Source: an uncultured Oscillibacter sp. (GTDB lineage Bacteria > Bacillota > Clostridia > Oscillospirales > Oscillospiraceae). From it: a DNA stretch of 25,787 nt. This document shows, piece by piece, positions 6,397 through 14,575 of this stretch. The position numbers and the translations under genes are program-made. Position 1 is the first letter of the stretch. Each line of letters starts with the position of its first letter. A model generated the notes under the pieces. That model was not told the origin of the DNA. It did no database searches and was given only the letters and a program-made list of their open reading frames with translations. The DNA is taken from assembly GCF_900544955.1 (NCBI RefSeq), contig NZ_UQXD01000037.1, positions 1 to 25,787 on the forward strand. The letters are read 5' to 3'.

Positions 6397-6406
6397 GAGG
6401 TTTTGA

Positions 6407-7684
6407 ATGATGTCGAACTGTGCCATTGTAGGCGTCAACTGGGGCGACGAGGGCAAGGGCCGCATGGTGGACCTGCTCACCAGCGACTATGATGTGGTCG
6501 TCCGCTACCAGGGCGGCGGCAACGCCGGCCACACCGTGGTCAACGACCAGGGCAAATTTGCCCTGCATCTGCTGCCCTCCGGCATCTTCCGCAAAGATGT
6601 CGTCAACATTCTGGGCAACGGCGTGGCGCTGGACTGCGAGAGCCTGTGGGCCGAGATGGCGGACGTGATTACCAAGGGCGTTTCCATCACGCCGGAGAAT
6701 CTGAAAATCAGCGACCGGGCCTCGCTGCTGCTGCCCTGGCACCGGGACCTGGACGCCCTGGAGGAGCAGCGCCTGGCGGACAAGAAGTACGGCTCCACCA
6801 AGCAGGGCATCGCCCCCTTCTACTCCGACAAGTTTCAGAAGAAGACCGTCATGGCCGGAGAGCTGCTGTACCCGGCAAAGCTGTGGGAGCATCTGGCGGG
6901 GATTCTGGAGTGGAAGAACCTGACGCTGGAGAAGGTCTACGGCGCCAAGCCCTACACCATGGACGATCTGCGCGCCTGGGTGGCGGACTTCGGCGAGAAG
7001 ATCAAGCCCTTTATCTGCGACACCGGCGCCTTTTTGCGCCAGGCCCAGGACCAGGGCAAGCGCATCCTCTTTGAGGCGCAGCTGGGCTCCCTGCGGGACC
7101 TGGACTACGGCATCTACCCCTACACCACCTCCTCCAACGCCATCGCCGCCTACGCCCCCGTGGGCTCCGGCCTGCCCACCGCCAAGCTGGACAAGGTGGT
7201 GGGCGTGGTGAAGGCCTACTCCTCCTGCGTGGGAGAGGGCCCCTTCACCTGCGAGTGGTTCGGCGAGGAGGCGGAGAAGCTGCGGCAGGCGGGCAACGAG
7301 TACGGCGCCAAAACCGGCCGTCCCCGCCGGGTGGGGCCCATCGACATCGTGGCCACCCGCTACGGCGCGGCGTGCCAGGGCGTCACGGACATCGCCCTGA
7401 CCAAGCTGGACGTGCTCAGCTACCTGGACCAAATCCCCGTCTGCGCCCGCTATGAGCTGAACGGGGCGCTGACCGACGACTTCCCCTTCCCCGCCCTGCT
7501 GCCCGACGCCAAGCCCGTGGTGGAGTACCTGGAGGGCTGGCAGTGCGACATCTCCGGCGTGCGGACCTGGGAGGACCTGCCCGAGGCCGCCCGGAAGTAT
7601 GTGGAGTACGTGGAAAAGGCCATCGGCTGCCTCATCACCTACGTCTCCGTGGGTCCGGAGCGGGACGCCATCATCCTGCGCTGA
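6407..7684 (+). CDS. purA: Adenylosuccinate synthase
   Basis: The product is 425 residues, the usual family length. It joins IMP and aspartate using GTP to form adenylosuccinate, the first step from IMP to AMP. The P-loop-like WGDEGKG motif is at residues 12-18, with the catalytic Asp14 and the GGGNAGHT segment after it. KKYGSTKQGIAPFYSDK fits the IMP-binding region, and TGRPRRVG the Arg-rich part. The usual EGAQG segment reads FEAQLGSLRDLDYG at 222-235, a deviation also kept in an otherwise normal TYP-like context (YPYTTSSN). The start is ATGATG at 6407/6410 with GGGAGG just before; either ATG could be used. purB follows after 118 bases containing hairpins. Confidence 0.95.
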   Translation: MMSNCAIVGVNWGDEGKGRMVDLLTSDYDVVVRYQGGGNAGHTVVNDQGKFALHLLPSGIFRKDVVNILGNGVALDCESLWAEMADVITKGVSITPENLKISDRASLLLPWHRDLDALEEQRLADKKYGSTKQGIAPFYSDKFQKKTVMAGELLYPAKLWEHLAGILEWKNLTLEKVYGAKPYTMDDLRAWVADFGEKIKPFICDTGAFLRQAQDQGKRILFEAQLGSLRDLDYGIYPYTTSSNAIAAYAPVGSGLPTAKLDKVVGVVKAYSSCVGEGPFTCEWFGEEAEKLRQAGNEYGAKTGRPRRVGPIDIVATRYGAACQGVTDIALTKLDVLSYLDQIPVCARYELNGALTDDFPFPALLPDAKPVVEYLEGWQCDISGVRTWEDLPEAARKYVEYVEKAIGCLITYVSVGPERDAIILR

Positions 7685-7721
7685 CCCGCTTTCCCCCGCA
7701 CGGCCCCGCCCCGGGGCACCT

Positions 7722-7770
7722 TCCGCCTCCGGCGGACAGGAGACCACTGGAGGCACCGAGCGGTGCCTCC
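7722..7770 (+). other. Paired hairpins between purA and purB
   Basis: TCCGCC/GGCGGA (7722-7736) and GGAGGCACC/GGTGCCTCC (7749-7757 with 7762-7770, loop GAGC). The second is strong and followed by TCACTTTTG, so it could partly terminate purA transcripts or act as a processing or stability element. purB has no clear promoter of its own, so readthrough is expected. Confidence 0.5.
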
Positions 7771-7802
7771 TCACTTTTGACAGGAAGAAAGGCGGACCCC
7801 CC

Positions 7803-9221
7803 ATGTCCAAGAACCGCTACGAATCCCCCCTGGCGTCCCGGTACGCCTCCGAATTCATGCTGCACCTGTTCTCCCCCGACATGCGCATTGAGACCTGGCG
7901 CCGCCTGTGGGCGGCCCTGGCCCGGGCGGAGCACAACCTGGGCCTGCCCATCACGGCGGAGCAGGTGGCGGAGCTGGAGGCCCACCTGACGGACATCGAC
8001 TACGAGACGGCGGCGGCCCGGGAGAAGGAGGTCCGCCACGACGTCATGGCCCACGTGTACACCTACGGCAAGGCCGCCCCCTCCGCCGCCGGCATCATCC
8101 ACCTGGGGGCCACCAGCTGCTACGTCACCGACAACGCCGACCTCATCCTCTACCGGGAGGGGCTGCGCTACCTCCGGGGCGAGCTCATCGCCGTGCTGGC
8201 CAACCTGAGCAAGTTCGCCGACCAGTACAAGGCCGTCCCCACCCTGGGCTACACCCACTACCAGCCCGCCCAGCTGGTGACGGTGGGAAAGCGGGCTACG
8301 CTGTGGATGCAGGACCTGCTGGCGGACCTGGAGGAGCTGGACTTCGTGCTGGAGCACCTGAAATTCCTGGGCTGCCGGGGCACCACCGGCACCGAGGCCA
8401 GCTTCATGGACCTGTTCGAGGGGGACGGCGGCAAGATCGACGAGATGAACCGGCAGATCTCCGCCGCCTTCGGCTTTGACGAGTGCTTCGCCGTCTGCGG
8501 CCAGACCTATCCCCGGAAGGTGGACAGCCGCATTTTGAACGTCCTCTCCGCCATCGCCCAGAGCTGCTACCGGATGGCCAACGACATCCGCCTCCTCCAG
8601 CATGACCGGCAGGTGGAGGAGCCCTTTGAGAAAAACCAGATCGGCTCCTCCGCCATGGCCTACAAGCGCAACCCCATGCGCTCCGAGCGGATCTGCTCCC
8701 TCTCCCGCTACCTGATGGCCGACGCCATGAACGCCCCCATGACCGCCGCCGTCCAGTGGCTGGAGCGGACCCTGGACGACTCCGCCAACCGGCGGATCTC
8801 CATGCCCGAGGGCTTCCTCTGCGCGGACGCCGTGCTGCGCCTCAGCCAGAACGTCACCGACGGCCTCCACGTCAACGAAAAGGTGGTGGACGCCGCGGTG
8901 CGGGAGTACCTGCCCTTCATCGCCACGGAGAACCTGATGATGGAGGCGGTGAAGCGAGGCGGCGACCGCCAGGCCCTCCACGAGATCATCCGCACCTGCT
9001 CCATGGCCGCCACCGCCAAAATGAAGGAGGGCGGGAAGTGCGACCTGCTCCAGCGCCTGGCGGCGGAGCCCGCCTTTGGCATGACGGAGGCGGAGATGGA
9101 GGCCGTGCTGACGCCCGGCGCCTACATCGGCCGCTGCCCGGAGCAGGTGGAGGCCTTCCTTCGCCGGGTGGAGCCGCTGCTGAGCCAGGCCGGCGGGGAG
9201 AAGCCGGAAATCAACCTCTGA
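7803..9221 (+). CDS. purB: Adenylosuccinate lyase
   Basis: The product is 472 residues from the ATG at 7803, with AAAGGCGG upstream; an in-frame open stretch before this is within the purA end and is not coding. It belongs to the fumarase/aspartase superfamily. The signature loop GSSAMAYKRNP (residues 281-291) contains the flexible catalytic region (usually GSSxMPxKxNP; here Ala replaces Pro). The TS-like segment LGATSCYVTDNADL and THYQPAQLVTVGKR are also typical. It cleaves adenylosuccinate to AMP and fumarate, and SAICAR to AICAR earlier in the pathway. With purA it forms the AMP branch; both are on the same strand. Confidence 0.95.
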   Translation: MSKNRYESPLASRYASEFMLHLFSPDMRIETWRRLWAALARAEHNLGLPITAEQVAELEAHLTDIDYETAAAREKEVRHDVMAHVYTYGKAAPSAAGIIHLGATSCYVTDNADLILYREGLRYLRGELIAVLANLSKFADQYKAVPTLGYTHYQPAQLVTVGKRATLWMQDLLADLEELDFVLEHLKFLGCRGTTGTEASFMDLFEGDGGKIDEMNRQISAAFGFDECFAVCGQTYPRKVDSRILNVLSAIAQSCYRMANDIRLLQHDRQVEEPFEKNQIGSSAMAYKRNPMRSERICSLSRYLMADAMNAPMTAAVQWLERTLDDSANRRISMPEGFLCADAVLRLSQNVTDGLHVNEKVVDAAVREYLPFIATENLMMEAVKRGGDRQALHEIIRTCSMAATAKMKEGGKCDLLQRLAAEPAFGMTEAEMEAVLTPGAYIGRCPEQVEAFLRRVEPLLSQAGGEKPEINL

Positions 9222-9229
9222 CGCGGTAC

Positions 9230-9408
9230 GAGCGCGGGGGCGCTTGAGGGGGCGGCAGCCCGCCTCGAATGGGCTCGAATGCCGTCAAAAAGCCTGCACA
9301 GCAGGCGTTTGAGCCGCGAAGCGGCAGATTTTTGATCCGCCTCAGCGGGGCAAAAATCGCGGCATTTTTAGGCTGTCGGGAAAGGCCGAAGGACTTTTTC
9401 GACAGCCT
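9230..9408. repeat. Hairpin-rich intergenic element between 14-base direct repeats
   Basis: The 14-base sequence GAGCGCGGGGGCGC occurs at 9230-9243 and again at 9409-9422. Between the copies are closely packed inverted repeats: ATGCCG (9279-9284) with CGGCAT (9360-9365) encloses GCCTGC/GCAGGC (9292-9306), GCCGC/GCGGC (9313-9325) and GATTTTTG/CAAAAATC (9327-9358, itself holding CCGC/GCGG). AGGCTGTCG/CGACAGCCT (9370-9408) follows. No open frame of coding quality is present. It looks like a REP- or MITE-like element or a structured RNA. Confidence 0.55.
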
Positions 9409-9452
9409 GAGCGCGGGGGCGCATCCCACGGGGGCGCCCCCGCGCTCTTTCT
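9409..9452 (+). terminator. Terminator downstream of purB
   Basis: A 14-bp perfect stem (9409-9422 with 9434-9447) and an 11-base loop, followed by TTTCTT. Between this and 9593 I see no gene; the stretch is T-rich on the plus strand after about 9510 and otherwise unremarkable. Confidence 0.75.
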
Positions 9453-9593
9453 TCGCCGTCTCCGGCGGATGTCGCCCTTTGGAGGAGGACTGTCCGCACC
9501 GGTGGGCCAGTTTTTGTTCCCGGCCTTGTGAATCTTTTCCCGGATTTCCAGAAATTCGGTTTTTGGGGCTGTTTGCTTTTGGTGGTTTTGCTG

Positions 9594-9623
9594 TTGACAG
9601 GGGCGGCCCCCGGGTGGTACACT
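9594..9623 (+). promoter_or_regulatory. Sigma-A promoter of the asparagine T-box unit
   Basis: A perfect TTGACA (9594-9599), an 18-base spacer and TACACT (9618-9623). Transcription would begin around 9630, just before the T-box stem I. Confidence 0.75.
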
Positions 9624-9629
9624 CCAAAC

Positions 9630-9916
9630 ATCCATTGCAAATATCGGCAAAGGCGCTGATGGAGAAAAGTACCATGGACGTTCCGTCTCAGTGATCGGGG
9701 GACAGTGGAAACCCCGTACAGGAGGCCGTGGGAAGAACACTCCGTAGCCGCAATCTGAACGCGGGCTTCCGCCAGTAAGTGCGACGAGTTGTGATCGTTA
9801 CCTCACACGGGCTTGTTGGAGCCTTGAAGGTGACCGTCCCCGCCAGGGGAGGTAAATTAGGTGGCACCGCGGATAGCAGCTATTCGTCCTAAAATTTAGG
9901 AGATAGCTGCGTTTTT
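9630..9916 (+). ncRNA. T-box leader, predicted asparagine specificity
   Basis: The T-box sequence AGGTGGCACCGCGG lies at 9859-9872 and is followed by an intrinsic terminator (GCAGCTAT 9876-9883 with ATAGCTGC 9903-9910, inner TCCTAAA/TTTAGGA, then six T). Stem I can be drawn from ATGGAG (9659-9664) with CTCCGT (9740-9745) and CCATGG (9673-9678) with CCGTGG (9726-9731), with AGTA facing GAAGAACA, giving the specifier AAC (Asn) at 9736-9738. A second AAC at 9758-9760 is less well placed. The acceptor-pairing base after TGG is C, matching a G discriminator as in bacterial tRNA-Asn. Uncharged tRNA-Asn should permit readthrough into the asparagine synthetase gene. Confidence 0.92.
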
Positions 9917-9936
9917 TATATCTGGAGGTGCTGTAT

Positions 9937-11517
9937 ATGTGTTCCATCATGGGGTTTTCCAAAAAGACCCTCACCAAAGAAGCGCTGCTGCCCTATTTCA
10001 ACCGCACCCGCTCCCGGGGGCCCGACATGTCCCGCGTCATCGAGACCCCCTCCGGCTACCTCTGCTTCCACCGTCTGGCCGTCATGGGGCTGACGGAGGC
10101 CGGGATGCAGCCCTTCGAGCTGGAGGGCGACTACGTGGTGTGCAACGGCGAACTCTACGGCTTCCGCGCCCTGAAGCGAAAGCTGGCGGAGAAGTACACC
10201 TTCCGCAGCGGCAGCGACTGCGAAATCCTCCTCCCCCTGTTCCACGAGTACGGCCTGTCCATGTTCTCCCGGCTGGACGCGGAGTTTGCCCTCATCCTCT
10301 ACGACTCCGTGACCGACTCCCTCATCGCCGCCCGGGACCCCCTCGGCATCCGCCCCCTGTTCTACGGCTACGACAAAGACGGCGCCATCGTCTTCGCCAG
10401 CGAGGCCAAAAACCTGGTGGGCCTGTGCCGGGAGGTGTGTCCCTTCCCTCCGGGCCACTACTACGCCTACGGCCAGTTCGTCCGCTACGCGGACCTGACC
10501 ACCGTGAAAGCCCACTCCGAGGACGACCTGGACACCGCCTGCCGCCAGATCCGCAACAAGCTCATTGCCGCCGTGGATAAGCGGCTGGACGCCGACGCCC
10601 CCCTGGGCTTCCTGCTCTCCGGCGGGCTGGACTCCTCCCTGGTGTGCGCCATCAGCGCCGTCGTGCTGGGCCGGCACATCCGCACCTTCGCCATCGGCAT
10701 GGAGACCGACGCCATCGACCTGAAATACGCCCGGGAGGCGGCCGACTTCATCGGCGCCGACCACACGGAGGTCTTCATGACCCGGGAGGAGGTCCTCCAG
10801 TCCCTGGAGGAGGTGATTGCCCTGCTGGGCACCTGGGACATCACCACCATCCGGGCCAGCATGGGCATGTACCTGTGCTGCAAAGCCATCCACAAGACCA
10901 CCGACATCCGGGTGCTGCTCACCGGTGAAATCTCCGACGAGCTGTTCGGCTACAAGTACACCGACTTCGCCCCCAGCGCCCAGGCCTTCCAGCAGGAGAG
11001 CAAGAAACGGGTGGATGAGCTCTACATGTACGACGTGCTGCGGGCGGACCGCTGCATCTCCGCCAACTCCATGGAGGCCCGGGTGCCCTTCGGGGACCTG
11101 GATTTCGTTCAGTACGTCATGCGCCTCGACCCCCGGCTGAAGCAGAACACCTACGGCATGGGCAAGTACCTGCTGCGCCGCGCCTTTGCGGAGGACCATC
11201 TGCTGCCCGAGGGGATTCTCTGGCGCCAGAAGGCCGCCTTCTCCGACGCCGTGGGCCACTCCATGGTGGACGATCTGAAGGCCTACGCCGAGGAGCGGTA
11301 CACCGACGCGGAGTTCCACCGCCGGCGGCGGGCATACGGCCACTGTCCTCCCTTCACCAAGGAGAGCCTGCTGTACCGGGAGCTCTTTGAACAGCACTAT
11401 CCCGGCCAGGCGGCCATGATTGCGGACTACTGGATGCCCAACAGGTCCTGGGCGGGCTGCGACGTCACCGATCCCTCCGCCCGGGTGCTGGCAAACTACG
11501 GTGCCAGCGGCCAGTGA
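9937..11517 (+). CDS. asnB: Asparagine synthetase (glutamine-hydrolysing) family protein
   Basis: The product is 526 residues from the ATG at 9937, after GGAGGTG. This start exposes Cys2 after Met removal, the N-terminal nucleophile of class II glutamine amidotransferases; a GTG nine bases upstream would bury it. The amidotransferase domain covers about 1-200 (NGELYGF and SGSDCE bind glutamine). The synthetase domain follows, with the ATP pyrophosphatase loop LLSGGLDSS (SGGLDSS at 228-234) and TGEISDELFGYKY. It makes asparagine from aspartate, ATP and glutamine. The Asn T-box directly upstream supports true asparagine synthesis rather than a peptide or lasso-type amidation role. Glutamine synthetase III follows, a natural supplier of the amide donor. 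Confidence 0.93.
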   Translation: MCSIMGFSKKTLTKEALLPYFNRTRSRGPDMSRVIETPSGYLCFHRLAVMGLTEAGMQPFELEGDYVVCNGELYGFRALKRKLAEKYTFRSGSDCEILLPLFHEYGLSMFSRLDAEFALILYDSVTDSLIAARDPLGIRPLFYGYDKDGAIVFASEAKNLVGLCREVCPFPPGHYYAYGQFVRYADLTTVKAHSEDDLDTACRQIRNKLIAAVDKRLDADAPLGFLLSGGLDSSLVCAISAVVLGRHIRTFAIGMETDAIDLKYAREAADFIGADHTEVFMTREEVLQSLEEVIALLGTWDITTIRASMGMYLCCKAIHKTTDIRVLLTGEISDELFGYKYTDFAPSAQAFQQESKKRVDELYMYDVLRADRCISANSMEARVPFGDLDFVQYVMRLDPRLKQNTYGMGKYLLRRAFAEDHLLPEGILWRQKAAFSDAVGHSMVDDLKAYAEERYTDAEFHRRRRAYGHCPPFTKESLLYRELFEQHYPGQAAMIADYWMPNRSWAGCDVTDPSARVLANYGASGQ

Positions 11518-11545
11518 GCCGGCGAAAAACTAGAAGTATTACCTA

Positions 11546-11573
11546 TTGCGTTCCCGCCGTTTTATGATAGTAT
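11546..11573 (+). promoter_or_regulatory. Candidate promoter of glutamine synthetase III
   Basis: TTGCGT (11546-11551), 16 bases, then TAGTAT (11568-11573), in an AT-rich gap after the asparagine synthetase gene. No terminator separates the two genes, so readthrough from the T-box unit is also possible. Confidence 0.45.
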
Positions 11574-11603
11574 TTGATATAGAACAATAGGAGGATGAAT
11601 GTT

Positions 11604-13691
11604 ATGAGCACATCTGCGAAACTTCCCGAGCTGTTCGGCAGTCTGGTCTTCAATGAGGAGACCATGAAGGAGCGCCTCTCTTCCGCGTCCTACGGCGCGT
11701 GGAAAACGTGCGTCACAGAGGGCACCTCCCTGAACATCTCCACCGCCAACGAGATCGCCGAGGCCATGAAGCAGTGGGCCCTGTCCAAAGGCGCCACCCA
11801 CTACACCCATTGGTTCCAGCCCATGACCGGCGTCACCGCCGAGAAGCACGACAGCTTCATCACCCCCGTGGGCGGCGGCAAGATCATCATGGAGTTCTCC
11901 GGCAAAGAGCTGGTCCGGGGCGAGCCCGACGCCTCCTCCTTCCCCTCCGGCGGCCTGCGGGCCACCTTCGAGGCCCGGGGCTATACCGCCTGGGACCCCA
12001 CCTCCTTCGCCTTTATCAAAGAGGGCTCTCTGTGCATCCCCACCGTGTTCTGCTCCTACTCCGGCGAGGCGCTGGATAAGAAGACCCCCCTGCTGCGCTC
12101 CATGGACGAGGTGAGCCGCCAGGCCATCCGCATCCTGCGCCTCTTCGGCGACACGGAGAGCAAGCGGGTCATCCCTCAGGTGGGCCCCGAGCAGGAGTAC
12201 TTCCTGATCGACAAGGCGCTCTACAACCAGCGGGAGGACCTGCGGATGACCGGCCGGACCCTCTTCGGCGCCAAGCCCCCCCGGGGCCAGGAGCTGGAGG
12301 ACCACTACTTCGGCGCCATCAAGCCCCGCGTGGCCGCCTACATGCAGGATTTGGACGAGACGCTGTGGGCCCTGGGCGTGCTGAGCAAGACCAAGCACAA
12401 CGAGGTGGCCCCCTCCCAGCACGAGATGGCCCCCATCTTCTCCGACGCCAACACCGCCTGCGACCACAACCAGCTGGCCATGGAGATGATGAAGAAGGTG
12501 GCCGACCGGCACGGCCTGGTGTGCCTGCTGCATGAGAAGCCCTTCGCCGGCGTCAACGGCTCCGGCAAGCACGACAACTGGTCCCTGGGCACCGACACGG
12601 GCAGAAACCTCTTCAAGCCCGGCTCCACTCCCAGCCAGAACGCCCGCTTCCTGCTGTTTTTGGCCGCCTTCGTCAAGGGCGTGGACGAATACCAGGACTT
12701 CCTGCGCACCACCGTGGCCTTCTCCGGCAACGACCACCGCCTGGGCGCCCAGGAGGCGCCCCCCGCGGTCATCTCCATCTTCCTGGGCGACGAGCTCAAC
12801 GCCGTGGTGGAGTCCATCATCCAGGGCACCGAGTTCAAGGACGCCGGCAAGCGCACGCTGCAAATCGGCGTGGACGTGCTGCCCTCCATCCGCCAGGACA
12901 ACACCGACCGCAACCGCACCTCCCCCATGGCCTTCACTGGCAACAAGTTCGAGTTCCGGATGCTGGGGTCCTCCCAGTCCATCTCCGGCCCCAACATCGC
13001 CCTGAACACCATGATGGCCGAGGAGCTGAAGCAGTTTGCCGACGAGCTGGAGCACTCCCAGAACTTCCAGGCGGACCTGGCGGCCCTCATCAAAAGGACC
13101 TTCACGGAGCATCAGCGCATCATCTTCAACGGCAACGGCTACGACGACGCCTGGATCGCCGAGGCGGAGAAACGGGGGCTATGCAACCTGAAGTCCACCG
13201 CCGACGCCCTGCCCGCCTACATCGCCCCCAAGAACGTGGCGCTGTTCGTCAACCACGGCATCTACACCAAGGAGGAGATCCAGGCCCGGTACGAGATTCA
13301 CGTGGAGAACTACAACACCGTCATCTCCATCGAGGCCAACACCATGGTGAATATGATCCGCCACGACATCCTCCCCGCCGTCTCCGGCTACGCCACCGAC
13401 CTGTGCCAGCGGGCCGACGCCAAGGAGACCTGCGGCGTGGCCTGCAAGTACGAGAAGACCACCGCCGCCGCGGTCGCCGCCCTCACCGACGAGCTGCTGG
13501 ATGCCTGCATCCGCCTGGAGGGGGCCCTGGACGGCGTGCCCGCCAATCCCGAGGAGGCCATGGACTACAGCCACAACGTCATCGTCCCGGCCATGGCCGC
13601 CGCCCGCGCCGCCGCCGACAAGCTGGAGAATCTCACCGCCAGCGAGTACTGGCCCTTCCCGGTTTACTCCGACCTGCTGTTCTCCGTGTGA
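11604..13691 (+). CDS. glnN: Glutamine synthetase type III
   Basis: The product is 695 residues from the ATG at 11604, nine bases after AGGAGG (11589-11594). An ATG at 11595 directly abuts the Shine-Dalgarno and is unlikely to be used. Length and motifs are those of GSIII, not the 450-residue GSI: an N-terminal ELFGSLVFN segment, HWFQPMTGVTAEKHDSF, GPEQEYFL (residues 194-201), KHNEVAPSQHEMAPIF, NGSGKHDNWS and NDHRLGAQEAPPAVISIF. It condenses glutamate and ammonia with ATP to give glutamine. GSIII is found in Bacteroides, cyanobacteria and many Clostridia and assembles as a dodecamer. Placement behind the asparagine synthetase makes a small amide-nitrogen assimilation block. Confidence 0.96.
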   Translation: MSTSAKLPELFGSLVFNEETMKERLSSASYGAWKTCVTEGTSLNISTANEIAEAMKQWALSKGATHYTHWFQPMTGVTAEKHDSFITPVGGGKIIMEFSGKELVRGEPDASSFPSGGLRATFEARGYTAWDPTSFAFIKEGSLCIPTVFCSYSGEALDKKTPLLRSMDEVSRQAIRILRLFGDTESKRVIPQVGPEQEYFLIDKALYNQREDLRMTGRTLFGAKPPRGQELEDHYFGAIKPRVAAYMQDLDETLWALGVLSKTKHNEVAPSQHEMAPIFSDANTACDHNQLAMEMMKKVADRHGLVCLLHEKPFAGVNGSGKHDNWSLGTDTGRNLFKPGSTPSQNARFLLFLAAFVKGVDEYQDFLRTTVAFSGNDHRLGAQEAPPAVISIFLGDELNAVVESIIQGTEFKDAGKRTLQIGVDVLPSIRQDNTDRNRTSPMAFTGNKFEFRMLGSSQSISGPNIALNTMMAEELKQFADELEHSQNFQADLAALIKRTFTEHQRIIFNGNGYDDAWIAEAEKRGLCNLKSTADALPAYIAPKNVALFVNHGIYTKEEIQARYEIHVENYNTVISIEANTMVNMIRHDILPAVSGYATDLCQRADAKETCGVACKYEKTTAAAVAALTDELLDACIRLEGALDGVPANPEEAMDYSHNVIVPAMAAARAAADKLENLTASEYWPFPVYSDLLFSV

Positions 13692-13730
13692 GGCGGCCGG
13701 GCCGCTGCGCAAGCCCGATTGATCTGGAAA

Positions 13731-13774
13731 CAAGCAAGCGCGGGGAACGCCATGGCGTTCCCCGCGCTTGCTTG
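13731..13774. terminator. 44-base perfect palindrome between convergent glnN and lrgB
   Basis: Every base from 13731 to 13774 is symmetric about the central CCATGG, giving an extremely stable hairpin. The minus-strand side is followed by TTTCC and the plus-strand side by only a short GTTCAG, so it is a weak-tailed bidirectional terminator or a transcription block between the converging genes. The stretch from here to 13885 holds no gene. Confidence 0.65.
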
Positions 13775-13885
13775 TTCAGGCCCTCCGCCCGGCTGCGGGC
13801 CGGATGATGGGTTCTCCTTGTTCTTTTCCGGTTCCGCCGCGGGCTCCGCCGCAAAGCCGCTCCTTACCCGGGGCGGGGAATCCGC

Positions 13886-14575
13886 TTACACCAGGAGGTC
13901 GAAGGCCAGGGCCAGGACGGCGGTGAGGATGCCGCACAGCCCGATGGCCAGGCCGCTCATGGCGCCCTCCGTCTCCCCCAGCTCCATGGCCTTGGCGGTG
14001 CCCACCGCGTGGCTGCACGCGCCGATGCCCAGGCCCACCGCCAGGGGGTCCTTCACCCGGAACAGCTTGACCAGGAAGGGGGCCGCCAGGTTGCCCAGGA
14101 TGCCGGTGACCATCACCGCCGCCACCGTGATGGCCACGATGCCGCCGTGGTCCTGGGAGACCACCGTGGCGATGGGGGTGGTGACGGACTTGGGCAGCAG
14201 GGACATGGTCATCTCCCGGTCCAAGCCGAAGAGGCGGCACAGCGCCAGAATGCTGGCGATGGAGGTGACCACCCCCACCGAGCAGCCCACCAGCACCGGC
14301 AGCCAGTTCTTTTTCAGCAGGTCCATCTTGGCGTAGATGGACACCGCCATGCAGGCGGTGGCGGGGCCCAGGAACATGTTGATGACGCTGCCGCCGTTGT
14401 AATAGGCCTCGTAGGGGATGCGGAAGACGGTCAACACCGCCACCAGCAGCGCCACCGCCACGATCATATAGTTGCACAGCACCAGCCCCGTCCGCCTTTG
14501 CAGCTTGACACCCACCCAGTAGGCCGCCACCGTCAGCGTGATGCCGAGAAAGGGCGATTCCAGCAGTACGCTCAT
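13886..14575 (-). CDS. lrgB: LrgB/CidB family membrane protein
   Basis: The product is 229 residues from the ATG at 14575 and is almost entirely hydrophobic, with about seven helices. It shows LrgB family stretches such as GPATACMAVSIYAKMDLLKKNW, PKSVTTPIATVVS and the conserved LGIGACSHAVGTAKAMELGE near the C-terminus. LrgB acts with LrgA in a holin/antiholin-like complex that influences murein hydrolase activity and, in several Firmicutes, in pyruvate or glycolate transport. Its start overlaps the lrgA stop by ATGA, so the two are translationally coupled. The exact substrate cannot be told from the sequence. Confidence 0.93.
   Translation of the reverse strand: MSVLLESPFLGITLTVAAYWVGVKLQRRTGLVLCNYMIVAVALLVAVLTVFRIPYEAYYNGGSVINMFLGPATACMAVSIYAKMDLLKKNWLPVLVGCSVGVVTSIASILALCRLFGLDREMTMSLLPKSVTTPIATVVSQDHGGIVAITVAAVMVTGILGNLAAPFLVKLFRVKDPLAVGLGIGACSHAVGTAKAMELGETEGAMSGLAIGLCGILTAVLALAFDLLV

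Noticed and set aside
7599..7802. N-terminal extension of PurB reaching into the end of purA
   Set aside because: The frame overlaps purA and two intergenic hairpins; the ATG at 7803 gives the standard PurB N-terminus.
9211..9740. Several 90-154 codon frames on both strands after purB
   Set aside because: Their translations are low-complexity and follow the inverted repeats, the terminator and the T-box; no family resemblance or ribosome binding sites.
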